In this document: piece after piece, positions 32,712 to 40,577 of the stretch
How the letters are laid out: every line of letters begins with the position of its first letter
How positions within the stretch are numbered: position 1 is the first letter of the stretch
DNA from: Nocardia cyriacigeorgica GUH-2
Lineage (GTDB): Bacteria; Actinomycetota; Actinomycetes; Mycobacteriales; Mycobacteriaceae
Length of the DNA: 64,000 nt
Direction of reading: 5' to 3'
Assembly (NCBI RefSeq): GCF_000284035.1
Contig: NC_016887.1
Location: 5,704,001-5,768,000, forward strand
The notes under the pieces: model-generated
The model's input: the letters and a program-made list of their open reading frames with translations, nothing else
Databases searched by the model: none
What the model was told of the DNA's origin: nothing
Made by a program: the position numbers and the translations under genes

Positions 32712-33971
32712 ATGACCAGAACCGAATCGCCGCTGACGGACAACCGCATCGCCGAGGTGTATCGCTCGCGCCTCAGCACCGGTCGCGCGCGACTGGGCGA
32801 AATGCTCGGCGGCCAGATCGAAGTGGAATCCACCGGCGCCTGGGTACGGACGGCCGACGGCAGGCACTACCTCAATGCCGGCGGGTACGGGGTCTTCATC
32901 ATGGGAGCCCGGCACCCGGCGGTCGTCGACGCCGTGCACCGGCAATTGCACACCCATCCCGTGGGAACCCGGATGTTCTTGGAACCGGCCGCGGCGCAGG
33001 CGGCCGAAGCCCTGATCGCGGTATCCCCACCCGGCCTGACCCGCGTCCATTTCTCCGGATCGGGCACCGAAGCCGTCGAAACCGCGATCAAGCTCGCGCG
33101 GCTCAACGGCCGCGACCATCTGGTGTCGATGGACGGCGGATTTCACGGCAAAACTCTCGGGGCCCTGTCGGTCACCGGGAAGCCGATGTTCCAGGATCCT
33201 TTCCGGCCGCTACTGCCGGATGTCAGCCATGTCCCGTACGGCGACATCGGCGCGCTGCGGACAGAGCTGCGCGAGCACCCGGGGCGGGCCTGCGTGATCG
33301 TCGAGCCGGTTCAGGGCGAAGCCGGTGTGATCGTCCCGCCGGCCGGATACCTGTCCGCCGTGTCCGCGTTGTGCGCGGAATTCGGTGCGCTGCTGGTGAT
33401 CGACGAGATCCAAACGGGTTTGGGCCGCTGCGGCAGCTGGTGGGCCGCGGACGAGGTGCGCAGGCCCGACATCGTACTGACCGGGAAGTCGCTGGGCGGC
33501 GGCGTGGTTCCGGTGTCGGCGGCGATCGTCTCCGAAACCGTCTACGCGCCGTTGGATCGCGACCCGTTTCTGCATACCTCGACCTTCTCGGCCGCACCGC
33601 TGGCAATGGCGGCAGTGTGCGGCGCGATCCAAGCCATCGACGACGACGGCCTGGTCGCACGGGCGGCCGAGCTCGGCACACGGCTGCTGCCCGGCATCGA
33701 AACCATTGTGGGTGAACACTTCTCCGGCACCGTCTGCCGTGTCCGCGGGCGCGGCCTGCTGATCGGCATCGAGTTCACCGACGCGGCCATGACCGCGGAT
33801 CTGCTGTTGGCACTCGCCGAACAGCAGGTCATCGCCAATCACTCATTGAACTCATCGCAGGTCGTGCGACTCACACCGCCTGCGGTCCTTCGCGACAACG
33901 AGGTCGACCAACTCCTGGAGCGGTTCGAACGTGCGGTTCGCACGACCGCACAGCGCTATCCCGAAGCCTGA
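32712..33971 (+). CDS. Class III PLP-dependent aminotransferase
   Basis: A 419-residue fold-type I aminotransferase of the acetylornithine/omega-amino family. The PLP lysine is Lys259 in 'VLTGKSLGGGVVPVSA'; 'FSGSGTEAVETAIKLAR' binds the phosphate and 'LLVIDEIQTGLGRCG' holds the cofactor Asp. Such enzymes usually transfer amino groups to aldehydes or terminal ketones. Directly after an aldehyde-forming or -consuming enzyme and an acyl-CoA dehydrogenase-like protein, it could make an alkyl amine. Seven bases separate it from the previous gene and one base from the next. Confidence 0.92.
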   Translation: MTRTESPLTDNRIAEVYRSRLSTGRARLGEMLGGQIEVESTGAWVRTADGRHYLNAGGYGVFIMGARHPAVVDAVHRQLHTHPVGTRMFLEPAAAQAAEALIAVSPPGLTRVHFSGSGTEAVETAIKLARLNGRDHLVSMDGGFHGKTLGALSVTGKPMFQDPFRPLLPDVSHVPYGDIGALRTELREHPGRACVIVEPVQGEAGVIVPPAGYLSAVSALCAEFGALLVIDEIQTGLGRCGSWWAADEVRRPDIVLTGKSLGGGVVPVSAAIVSETVYAPLDRDPFLHTSTFSAAPLAMAAVCGAIQAIDDDGLVARAAELGTRLLPGIETIVGEHFSGTVCRVRGRGLLIGIEFTDAAMTADLLLALAEQQVIANHSLNSSQVVRLTPPAVLRDNEVDQLLERFERAVRTTAQRYPEA

Positions 33972-33972
33972 G

Positions 33973-34506
33973 GTGAGCACATTGCGTAGCGCAAAACTGA
34001 CAGTTCGCACACACACCATGGACGCCGACCACACCTATGACGCGATCCGGCATTTCGACACCTACGCCGAGCTGGTCGACGAGGTCCGGTCGGTCGTCGT
34101 GCGTCCCGGCGCCGACGACCGGTCATCCACCAGCGACTGGGAGGTCTATTTCCGCAACGGACCGTTGAGCTGGACCGAGGTCGACTACTTCCAGCACGAA
34201 CGCCGCCGCATCGTCTTCGAGCAGGAGACCGGCGACTTCCACGTCTTCCGCGGCGTCTGGCAGGTCCAGCCCGCCGGCGCAGGCAGCACGGTCACCTTCG
34301 AGGCGAGCTTCGATTTCGGGATCCCGAGCTTGGCCGGTGTGCTCGAGCCGATCGCCGAGAAGGTGCTGAAGGAGGGCATCGCCACCGTGCTGCACCGGCT
34401 GCTCGATGGTTGCGAAGTGGTCGGCGACCCGGCCGTGGCGGCAGCGGTCACCCAGCGGATGGCCCTGGTCGCACCGGGCCTGGGCACAACCGGGGACGGG
34501 GACTGA
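33973..34506 (+). CDS. SRPBCC (START-like, polyketide cyclase/COQ10-like) protein
   Basis: A 177-residue protein with an SRPBCC hydrophobic-pocket fold: 'TYDAIRHFDTYAELVDEVRS' at the start, 'EVDYFQHERRRIVFEQETGD' in the middle and a long C-terminal helix ('LEPIAEKVLKEGIATVLHRL'). Family members act as cyclases, aromatases or lipid/quinone binders. The start is ambiguous: GTG 33973 directly after the previous stop, or TTG 33982 with AGGTGAG upstream. In this cluster it could bind or cyclise a hydrophobic intermediate, which is inference. Confidence 0.78.
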   Translation: MSTLRSAKLTVRTHTMDADHTYDAIRHFDTYAELVDEVRSVVVRPGADDRSSTSDWEVYFRNGPLSWTEVDYFQHERRRIVFEQETGDFHVFRGVWQVQPAGAGSTVTFEASFDFGIPSLAGVLEPIAEKVLKEGIATVLHRLLDGCEVVGDPAVAAAVTQRMALVAPGLGTTGDGD

Positions 34507-34507
34507 C

Positions 34508-34957
34508 ATGGACCAGGCCAACCGTTTCGCGACCCGGACCGCCTACCTGCTGCTGCGCCTCGAATACGGCGTCGCGACGGCGATCTGCACGGTCGCGTTC
34601 CTGCTGCATCTCGGTGAGGTGCGCTGGTGGGTCGCGATCGCCCTGTTCGCCTACATCGACGTCATCGGCTATCTGCCGGGCCTGTACCAGCACATCCGCA
34701 CGGGATCCGTGCCGAGGGCCTACTACGTCCTCTACAACGTCATGCACAGCTTCACCACCCAGGGCATCGTCATCGGCCTGTGGGTGCTCGTCTTCGGCTT
34801 CGAATGGGCGCTGCTGGTCATCCCGATCCATCTCTGCGGTGACCGGGCGCTGTTCGGCAGCTTCATCAAATCCTTCGAGGTTCCGTTCGAACCGAAGCAT
34901 CCGATTCCCGAGTTCGCCGAATTCGAGGACCGGCTCGTGGCACGCGCGTCGGGATGA
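34508..34957 (+). CDS. Small integral membrane protein, unknown function
   Basis: A 149-residue protein with about four hydrophobic segments ('AICTVAFLLHLG', 'WVAIALFAYIDVIGYLPGLY', 'GIVIGLWVLVFGFEWALLVI') and a charged C-terminal tail. Two His-containing stretches ('YQHIRTGSVPRAYY', 'IPIHLCGDRALFG') might bind metal or haem, but no family is recognised. It is embedded in the flavoenzyme operon, one base after the SRPBCC gene and overlapping the flavin reductase by four bases, so a pathway role such as a membrane-bound oxidase or transporter is possible. Confidence 0.72.
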   Translation: MDQANRFATRTAYLLLRLEYGVATAICTVAFLLHLGEVRWWVAIALFAYIDVIGYLPGLYQHIRTGSVPRAYYVLYNVMHSFTTQGIVIGLWVLVFGFEWALLVIPIHLCGDRALFGSFIKSFEVPFEPKHPIPEFAEFEDRLVARASG

Positions 34958-35439
34958 TCGCGATGACCACACCCGGCAACTCCGATCGCTATCTGCGGCT
35001 GTACCGGAAGCTGGCCGCCGGGGTCGCGGTGATCTCGGCGCAGGGCACCGACGGCCCCACCGGGATGACGGCCTCGTCGGTGACGTCGCTGTCGCTGCGG
35101 CCACCGCTGCTGCTCGCCTGCCTGGCCGTCGGGTCGGCGACGTTGTCGGCGATCGAAGACAGCGGCCGGTTCGGGGTCGCCTTGCTGGCCGAGCATCAGC
35201 AGGCGCTGGCCCGGGATTTCGCCTCACCCTCGGCGCCGCGGTTCGCCGTGCACGCCTATCGGCGCGTGCTCGGCGTCCCGGTGCTCGCCGATCCGATGGC
35301 GTGGGCGGTGTGCGCGTTGACCGACACCCGGACCTATGGCGACCACGTGGTGGTGGTCGGCGAAATCGCTGCGTTGGAAACCGATTCAGGAAGGCCGCTG
35401 CTATGGCACAGCCAATCGTTCGCACTGCTGCGGACATGA
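34954..35439 (+). CDS. Flavin reductase (FMN/FAD) family protein
   Basis: A 161-residue flavin reductase-like split-barrel protein: 'LAAGVAVISAQGTDGPTGMT' (N-terminal flavin site), 'SVTSLSLRPPLLLACLAVGS', 'FGVALLAEHQQALARDFASP' and the C-terminal 'DHVVVVGEIAALE'. These NAD(P)H-dependent enzymes supply reduced flavin to two-component monooxygenases or halogenases; the halogenase-like gene at 36812 and the acyl-CoA dehydrogenase-like protein at 31571 are candidate partners. ATG 34954 overlaps the previous stop; ATG 34963 is an alternative. Its stop overlaps the next gene. Confidence 0.9.
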   Translation: MIAMTTPGNSDRYLRLYRKLAAGVAVISAQGTDGPTGMTASSVTSLSLRPPLLLACLAVGSATLSAIEDSGRFGVALLAEHQQALARDFASPSAPRFAVHAYRRVLGVPVLADPMAWAVCALTDTRTYGDHVVVVGEIAALETDSGRPLLWHSQSFALLRT

Positions 35440-36815
35440 GTAATGATCCGATCTGGTGGCCGCGCGGCGTTGGCGCGGCCGCCGGGCACCCGCCGCTGTC
35501 CGGCGGCCACGACGCCGACCTTGCGATCGTGGGTGGGGGGCTGGCCGGCTTGGCCACGGCCTACTACGCGAGCATCGCCCGGCCCGACATGACCATCGTG
35601 GTGCTGGAGGCCGGTTTCGTCGGTGCCGGCGCGACCGGCCGCAGCACCGGCATCGTTTCGCCCGGTCTCAGCATCCCGCTGCCCCGGCTGCGCCGGCGGA
35701 TCGGCGACGCCCGCACCCTGGCGGCCTTCGACGCGTCGCAGCACGGCGTGCGATTGCTGCGCGAACTCATCAAGAGCGAGCACATCGACTGCGACGCACG
35801 CGATGAACCGCACACGCTGACCGTCCTCACCGGACGCCAACGCGCCCGGATGAACGCCCACCTGCGGGTTCTCGCCGAGCTCGGCCGCCCGGTCCGGCGA
35901 CTGACCGGCACCGAGCTGATCGCCGCGGCCGGCCACGGTTACGCGGCCGGGTTCTCCTACGACGACGCCATGGTCATCGACCCGTACCGGCTGCTGGCCG
36001 GCCTCGTGGCAACGCTGCGCGCACGCGGAGTCATGGTCTACGAGAACAGTCACGTGCAGTCGGTGGATTGCTCCGGCCGCGCACCGAAGCTGACGACCGC
36101 CTCGGGTGTGGTGACCGCGCGCCGGGTGCTCTACACCGTCGACGGATACGCCGACCGGCTCAACCCGATGCGGACGTCGGTGGTCGCGTTGCGCACTCAT
36201 CTGCTGGCCACCGAGCCACTGTCGGATGCGCAGGTGGCGGGTCTCGGCTGGGCCGGCCGCGGCGGCATCATCGACCAGCGCAATTTCTTCAACTACTACC
36301 GGATGACCGCGGATCGACGGCTGGTGTTCGGCGGCGGCCCGGCGCTGGTGCCCACCGGTAAGCCGGCGGTCGACGACGCACGCTCCGCGGCCGTGCAACG
36401 ACGCATCGATCACGAACTGCTCCAACGTTTTCCCTCGTTGGCGGAAGTGGAGGTCGCGGCCCGCTGGTCCGGGCTCACCGCCAGCAGCACCGACCGATTG
36501 CCGGTGGTCGGGCCCGTGCCCGGCCAGGACGGGTGCTTCTACGCGGGTGCCTGGTGCGGGCACGGGTTCGCCATGTCGGTGGACACCGCTTGGCGTTTCG
36601 CCGAGACGCTGACCGGCGGTCCCCAGCCGCGCCTGCCTTGGAGCCGTTCCGGGGCGCAGCCGGTTCCGACCGCGCTGGCCCGTGGCACCGGCGTGCGCGC
36701 CTACCTCAGATTTCTCGACTACTCCGACCGGACCGGACTGCGGTTGGCCGGCAGATCTCCGCGGGCCCAGATGAGCCGCTCGCGGCTCGAACGACAGACA
36801 CAGGAGCAACCGTGA
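35436..36815 (+). CDS. FAD-dependent amine/amino-acid oxidase (DAO family)
   Basis: A 459-residue DAO-type flavoprotein resembling gamma-glutamylputrescine oxidase (PuuB). The dinucleotide fold 'LAIVGGGLAGLATAYYAS' is followed by 'VLEAGFVGAGATGRSTGIVS', the usual flavin-attachment region of this group, and near the C-terminus by 'GCFYAGAWCGHGFAMSVDTA'. Such enzymes oxidise C-N bonds. Placed after an aminotransferase, it may act on an amine made by the pathway. It starts at an ATG overlapping the flavin reductase stop and overlaps the next gene by four bases. Confidence 0.88.
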   Translation: MSNDPIWWPRGVGAAAGHPPLSGGHDADLAIVGGGLAGLATAYYASIARPDMTIVVLEAGFVGAGATGRSTGIVSPGLSIPLPRLRRRIGDARTLAAFDASQHGVRLLRELIKSEHIDCDARDEPHTLTVLTGRQRARMNAHLRVLAELGRPVRRLTGTELIAAAGHGYAAGFSYDDAMVIDPYRLLAGLVATLRARGVMVYENSHVQSVDCSGRAPKLTTASGVVTARRVLYTVDGYADRLNPMRTSVVALRTHLLATEPLSDAQVAGLGWAGRGGIIDQRNFFNYYRMTADRRLVFGGGPALVPTGKPAVDDARSAAVQRRIDHELLQRFPSLAEVEVAARWSGLTASSTDRLPVVGPVPGQDGCFYAGAWCGHGFAMSVDTAWRFAETLTGGPQPRLPWSRSGAQPVPTALARGTGVRAYLRFLDYSDRTGLRLAGRSPRAQMSRSRLERQTQEQP

Positions 36816-38572
36816 CACCGAAAGCTGCCCCCACCACCGATTCCCGGACCGACTTCGATGTGGCGATCGTCGGCGGCGGTATCGGCGGCTCCGCCTTGGC
36901 CGCGATCCTCGCCCGCCACCAGGTCCGGGTCGTCATCATCGAAGCCGGTGGCCATCCGCGGTTCGCCATCGGCGAATCCACGGTCCCCGAAACGATCATG
37001 GGACTGCGCAATCTCGCCCGCCGCTATGACGTTCCGGAGCTGGAGAACCTGTCCTCGCACGGCAAGTTGCGCCGCACCGTCAGCACAGCCTGCGGGGTCA
37101 AGCGCAACTTCAGCTTCGTCTACCACCAGGAAGGCGAACGATTCCGGCCCGACCAGTGCACCCAGTACCCGACCTGGGGGCCGCCATTGGGTCCCGATTC
37201 ACACTTCTTCCGCCAGGATGTGGATGCCTACGTCTACCAGGTGGCCCTGTCCTACGGCGCGACCGGAATGACCTACCGGCCCGTGACCGGCGTCGATTTC
37301 GACAGCGATGCGGCAGTGGTGAATACCGCTGACGGCAACCGGTATCGCGTCAAGTACGTCGTCGACGCGGGTGGAATGCGCAGCGTGCTCGGCGAGACGC
37401 TGGGCCTGCGCACCGATCCGCCGTACCGGACCCGGACTCGAACCATCTTCACCCACCTGACCGGCGTCGAACCCTTCGACCGGATCGCGGGCCGCCGCCG
37501 CGATCACGGCATGCCGAGCCCGTTCTCCCAGGGCACGCTGCACCATCTGTTCGAGGGCGGCTGGGCCTGGGTGATCCCGTTCGACAACCACGTCAGTTCG
37601 ACCAGCAGGCTGTGCTCGGTCGGCATCAACCTCGACCTCGACCGATACCCGCCGGGCGATGAATCGCCGGAGGACGAGTTCTGGGCACATGTGCGGCGTT
37701 TCCCGGATTTCCATCGGCAACTGGCCAATGCCAGGGCCGTGCGCCCGTATACCGCCTCCCAGCGCAATCAGTTCGCCTCCCGTCAGCTGGCCGGCGATCG
37801 GTGGTGCCTGCTGCCCCATGCCTCCGATTTCATCGATCCGCTGTTCTCCAGCGGCCTGGCCGTGACCGTCATGGCCTTGAATTCGCTGGGGCACCGGTTG
37901 ATCGATGCGGTGCGGGAGAACGACTTCTCCCGGGAACGATTCGAATACGTCGAGACATGGGTCAAACGTGCCTTCGGCTACTACGACGACCTGGTCGACT
38001 GCTCCTACGTCGCGTTCGGTGATTTCGACCTGTGGAACGCGTGGTTCCGGGTGTGGATGCTCGGCACGCTGTACGGCGTGAACGGGCAGATGCAGGCCGG
38101 GTTCGCGTTCGACCGGACGCAGAACCGTCTCGTGTTCGACGCGCTCGAGCAAGCGCCGTATCGCGGTCTCCAGGGAATCGACAACCCGCATTGTGCGGCG
38201 ATGTTCGGCCGGGCCCGCGCGGCCGTGCACGCCTATCGGGACAAGGAGATCACCGCGGGTGAGGCCTGCGGCCGGATCTACGAAGCGCTGCGCGACAGCA
38301 ACCTGGCGCCGCAATTCTGGGACATCCTCGATCCGGATCGCCGGTGCCCATCCGGCCCGTTCACGCTCTGGTCGATGGCGCGGATCCTGATGTGGGGCAA
38401 ATGGTCCAGTCCCGAGCACGTACGTGGCAAGTATTTCGCCGATGGGTTCGACGTGGTCATCCCCGAAGCGGCGAGCTTCTACGGAGGCGAGGTGCGGGCC
38501 GGCCTGACCACGGCGTATCAGGGCATGCGCGACATGGTGGTGGCGGGCAATCGTGACTGGCGTCGCCGGTAG
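36812..38572 (+). CDS. FAD-dependent halogenase-like flavoprotein
   Basis: A 586-residue flavoprotein of the tryptophan-halogenase-like superfamily. The FAD-binding 'VAIVGGGIGGSALAAILA', 'AIGESTVPET' and the signature 'GGWAWVIPF' (WxWxIP) are present. Lys87 in 'ACGVKRNFSF' occupies the place of the GxxK lysine conserved in phenol/pyrrole-type halogenases, so halogenation is possible, though hydroxylating relatives exist. The C-terminal ~200 residues are an additional helical domain I do not recognise. GTG start with AGGAG five bases upstream, overlapping the DAO gene. Reduced flavin could come from the reductase two genes upstream. Confidence 0.8.
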   Translation: MTPKAAPTTDSRTDFDVAIVGGGIGGSALAAILARHQVRVVIIEAGGHPRFAIGESTVPETIMGLRNLARRYDVPELENLSSHGKLRRTVSTACGVKRNFSFVYHQEGERFRPDQCTQYPTWGPPLGPDSHFFRQDVDAYVYQVALSYGATGMTYRPVTGVDFDSDAAVVNTADGNRYRVKYVVDAGGMRSVLGETLGLRTDPPYRTRTRTIFTHLTGVEPFDRIAGRRRDHGMPSPFSQGTLHHLFEGGWAWVIPFDNHVSSTSRLCSVGINLDLDRYPPGDESPEDEFWAHVRRFPDFHRQLANARAVRPYTASQRNQFASRQLAGDRWCLLPHASDFIDPLFSSGLAVTVMALNSLGHRLIDAVRENDFSRERFEYVETWVKRAFGYYDDLVDCSYVAFGDFDLWNAWFRVWMLGTLYGVNGQMQAGFAFDRTQNRLVFDALEQAPYRGLQGIDNPHCAAMFGRARAAVHAYRDKEITAGEACGRIYEALRDSNLAPQFWDILDPDRRCPSGPFTLWSMARILMWGKWSSPEHVRGKYFADGFDVVIPEAASFYGGEVRAGLTTAYQGMRDMVVAGNRDWRRR

Positions 38573-38574
38573 CA

Positions 38575-39942
38575 ATGCCGTCGACGACAACGCTGGCGTC
38601 GGCGCCGGTGCCCCCGGTTCCGACGCACAGCGTGCTCATCCTGCTGGTTCAACTGTGCGTGCTGCTGCTGGCCGCGCGCCTGCTCGGCAGCATCGCGCTG
38701 CGGGTCCGGCTGCCGCGCATCGTCGGTGAACTCTCGGCCGGCATTCTGCTGGGTCCGTCGGTACTCGGGCACCTCGGCTCGGTGTCGAGTCTGCTGTTCC
38801 CGACGACGGGCGAGCACCAGCATCTGCTGGACGTGGTCGGGCAACTCGGCGTCTTGTTGCTGGTCGGCCTGGCCGGAGCTCAGCTGGATATCGGCTATGC
38901 CCGCCGCAACACGTCGACGGTGGCCAAGGTCAGTGGCACCGGGTTACTGGTTCCGCTGCTGCTCGGGCTCGGTACCGGACTCACGGTGGCCCTGCCGTTA
39001 CGCCCGGACGACATCGAGCCCGCGGTGTTCGCGGCGTTCATCGCGGTAGCACTCAGCGTTTCGGCCATTCCGGTCATCGCGAAAACGCTGCTCGAACTCG
39101 GTTTGATGCACCGCGATATCGGCCAGCTCGTGCTCGCGGCCAGCGCGATCGACGATGCGGTGGGCTGGCTGCTGCTGTCGATCGTGGCCGCGCTGGCCGC
39201 CCATGGTGTCACCGGCCTGTCGGTCGTCGCCGCGGTCGGCGGGCTGATCGGCGTGCTGGTGGTCGCGGTGACGATCGCGGGTCCGCTGATCCGGGCCGCG
39301 ATGCGCCGCGCGGACTCCGCGGCCCGGCAGGACTCGCCCACCGACACCACCGGGCGGGTGACGGTGGTGATGGTCATCGCGATACTGGCCGGTGCCGTGG
39401 CGACCGGGGCCGTCGGCTTCGAGCCGGTTCTCGGCGCGTTCCTCAGCGGCGTGCTCATCCGTTCGAGTGGTGTGGCCGCGGCGCATCTCGGGCCGCTGTC
39501 GACGATGGTGATGACGATTCTCGCGCCGATCTATTTCGCGACCGCGGGACTGCGGATGGATCTGACCGCGCTCGCCGAACCGGTGGTGCTCGCCGCGGCG
39601 CTGGCGGTGACCTGCGCGGCGATCATCGGCAAGTTCGCCGGTGCCTACCTCGGTGGGTGGCTGAGCGGGCTGGACCTGCACAGCCGGGTGGCGCTCGGGG
39701 CCGGGATGAACGCCCGCGGCGTGATCGAGGTGATCATCGCGATGGTCGGCTTGCAGCTCGGAGTGCTCGGCACCGAGGCGTACACGGCCCTGGTGCTGGT
39801 GGCCGTCGTGACCTCGATCATGGCACCGCCGATGTTGCGCTGGGCGCTGGGGAAGGTGCCGGAATCGGCCGGCGAGGCCGAACGCGCCCGGGCGACGGCG
39901 TCCGACCCCGAGTCCGTCGGCAGTCGCGTGGTCGGCGACTAG
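38575..39942 (+). CDS. CPA2-type cation/proton antiporter
   Basis: A 455-residue membrane transporter of the monovalent cation:proton antiporter-2 family (KefB/NapA-like membrane domain) with about 12 helices and no TrkA-N domain. The ion-binding site is visible as 'LVLAASAIDDAVGWLLLS' (paired Asp), and 'GMNARGVIEVIIAM' is the conserved helix near the C-terminus. It starts two bases after the halogenase-like gene and is followed after ten bases by a TetR gene, so it is probably co-transcribed with the cluster. Ion homeostasis or product-related resistance are both conceivable. Confidence 0.88.
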   Translation: MPSTTTLASAPVPPVPTHSVLILLVQLCVLLLAARLLGSIALRVRLPRIVGELSAGILLGPSVLGHLGSVSSLLFPTTGEHQHLLDVVGQLGVLLLVGLAGAQLDIGYARRNTSTVAKVSGTGLLVPLLLGLGTGLTVALPLRPDDIEPAVFAAFIAVALSVSAIPVIAKTLLELGLMHRDIGQLVLAASAIDDAVGWLLLSIVAALAAHGVTGLSVVAAVGGLIGVLVVAVTIAGPLIRAAMRRADSAARQDSPTDTTGRVTVVMVIAILAGAVATGAVGFEPVLGAFLSGVLIRSSGVAAAHLGPLSTMVMTILAPIYFATAGLRMDLTALAEPVVLAAALAVTCAAIIGKFAGAYLGGWLSGLDLHSRVALGAGMNARGVIEVIIAMVGLQLGVLGTEAYTALVLVAVVTSIMAPPMLRWALGKVPESAGEAERARATASDPESVGSRVVGD

Positions 39943-39952
39943 ACTGGTATTC

Positions 39953-40570
39953 GTGGCCGCTACCAGAACCAGCAGACGCGAGATGTATGCCGCGCTCACC
40001 AAGAGCGCGATCATCGACGCCGCGCGCACGCTGTTCGTCGAGCGGGGGTACGACGAGACGTCGGTGGACGATATCGCGCGGGAGTCCAACGTCAGCAAGG
40101 GCGCGGTGTATCACCACTTTCCGGATAAGCAGCAGATCTTCGCCGATGTGTACCGGGAGGCTACGGCGGCGGTCACCATGAAGGTGGCCGAGGAAGTCGC
40201 CGGTACGACGGCGGAGTCGTGGGAGCGGGTGGAGGTGGCCGCGCGGGCGGCGATCCAGGCGTATGCGGCCGACCCCGACACCTTGGCCCTGCTGCGCCAG
40301 GTCACCCGGGTGCTCGGTGACGAGCGCACCAAGCGGCTGGAATCGGAGCTGGCGCTGCCGCTGATCCGTGGGCTGCTCGATGAGATGGCGGCGATCGGTC
40401 AGCTGCGCCCGTTCGACACCGATATCGCGGCCCAGCTCGCCTTCCGGGTGCTGTGCGAGGCGTCGCTGATCGTGGCGGCCGCCGACGACCCCGAGACGGC
40501 GGCCCGGGAATCGGAGACCGTCATGTTGCGGATGCTGGAAGGCCTGCGGGCACCCGTCGCGGGGTCGTGA
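39953..40570 (+). CDS. TetR family transcriptional regulator
   Basis: A 205-residue TetR regulator with a clear helix-turn-helix ('TSVDDIARESNVSKGAVYHH' preceded by 'IIDAARTLFVERGYDE'). GTG start at 39953; an ATG at 39980 is also in frame. As the last gene of the SARP-linked operon it may repress the operon or the antiporter in response to product. It converges with ssuA, whose stop lies eight bases away, with no obvious terminator between them. Confidence 0.9.
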   Translation: MAATRTSRREMYAALTKSAIIDAARTLFVERGYDETSVDDIARESNVSKGAVYHHFPDKQQIFADVYREATAAVTMKVAEEVAGTTAESWERVEVAARAAIQAYAADPDTLALLRQVTRVLGDERTKRLESELALPLIRGLLDEMAAIGQLRPFDTDIAAQLAFRVLCEASLIVAAADDPETAARESETVMLRMLEGLRAPVAGS

Positions 40571-40577
40571 CCGGCGG

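Noticed and set aside
34410..35435. Upstream extension of the DAO oxidase reading frame
   Set aside because: It runs antiphase through the membrane protein and flavin reductase genes; the FAD motif starts soon after ATG 35436, which overlaps the previous stop.
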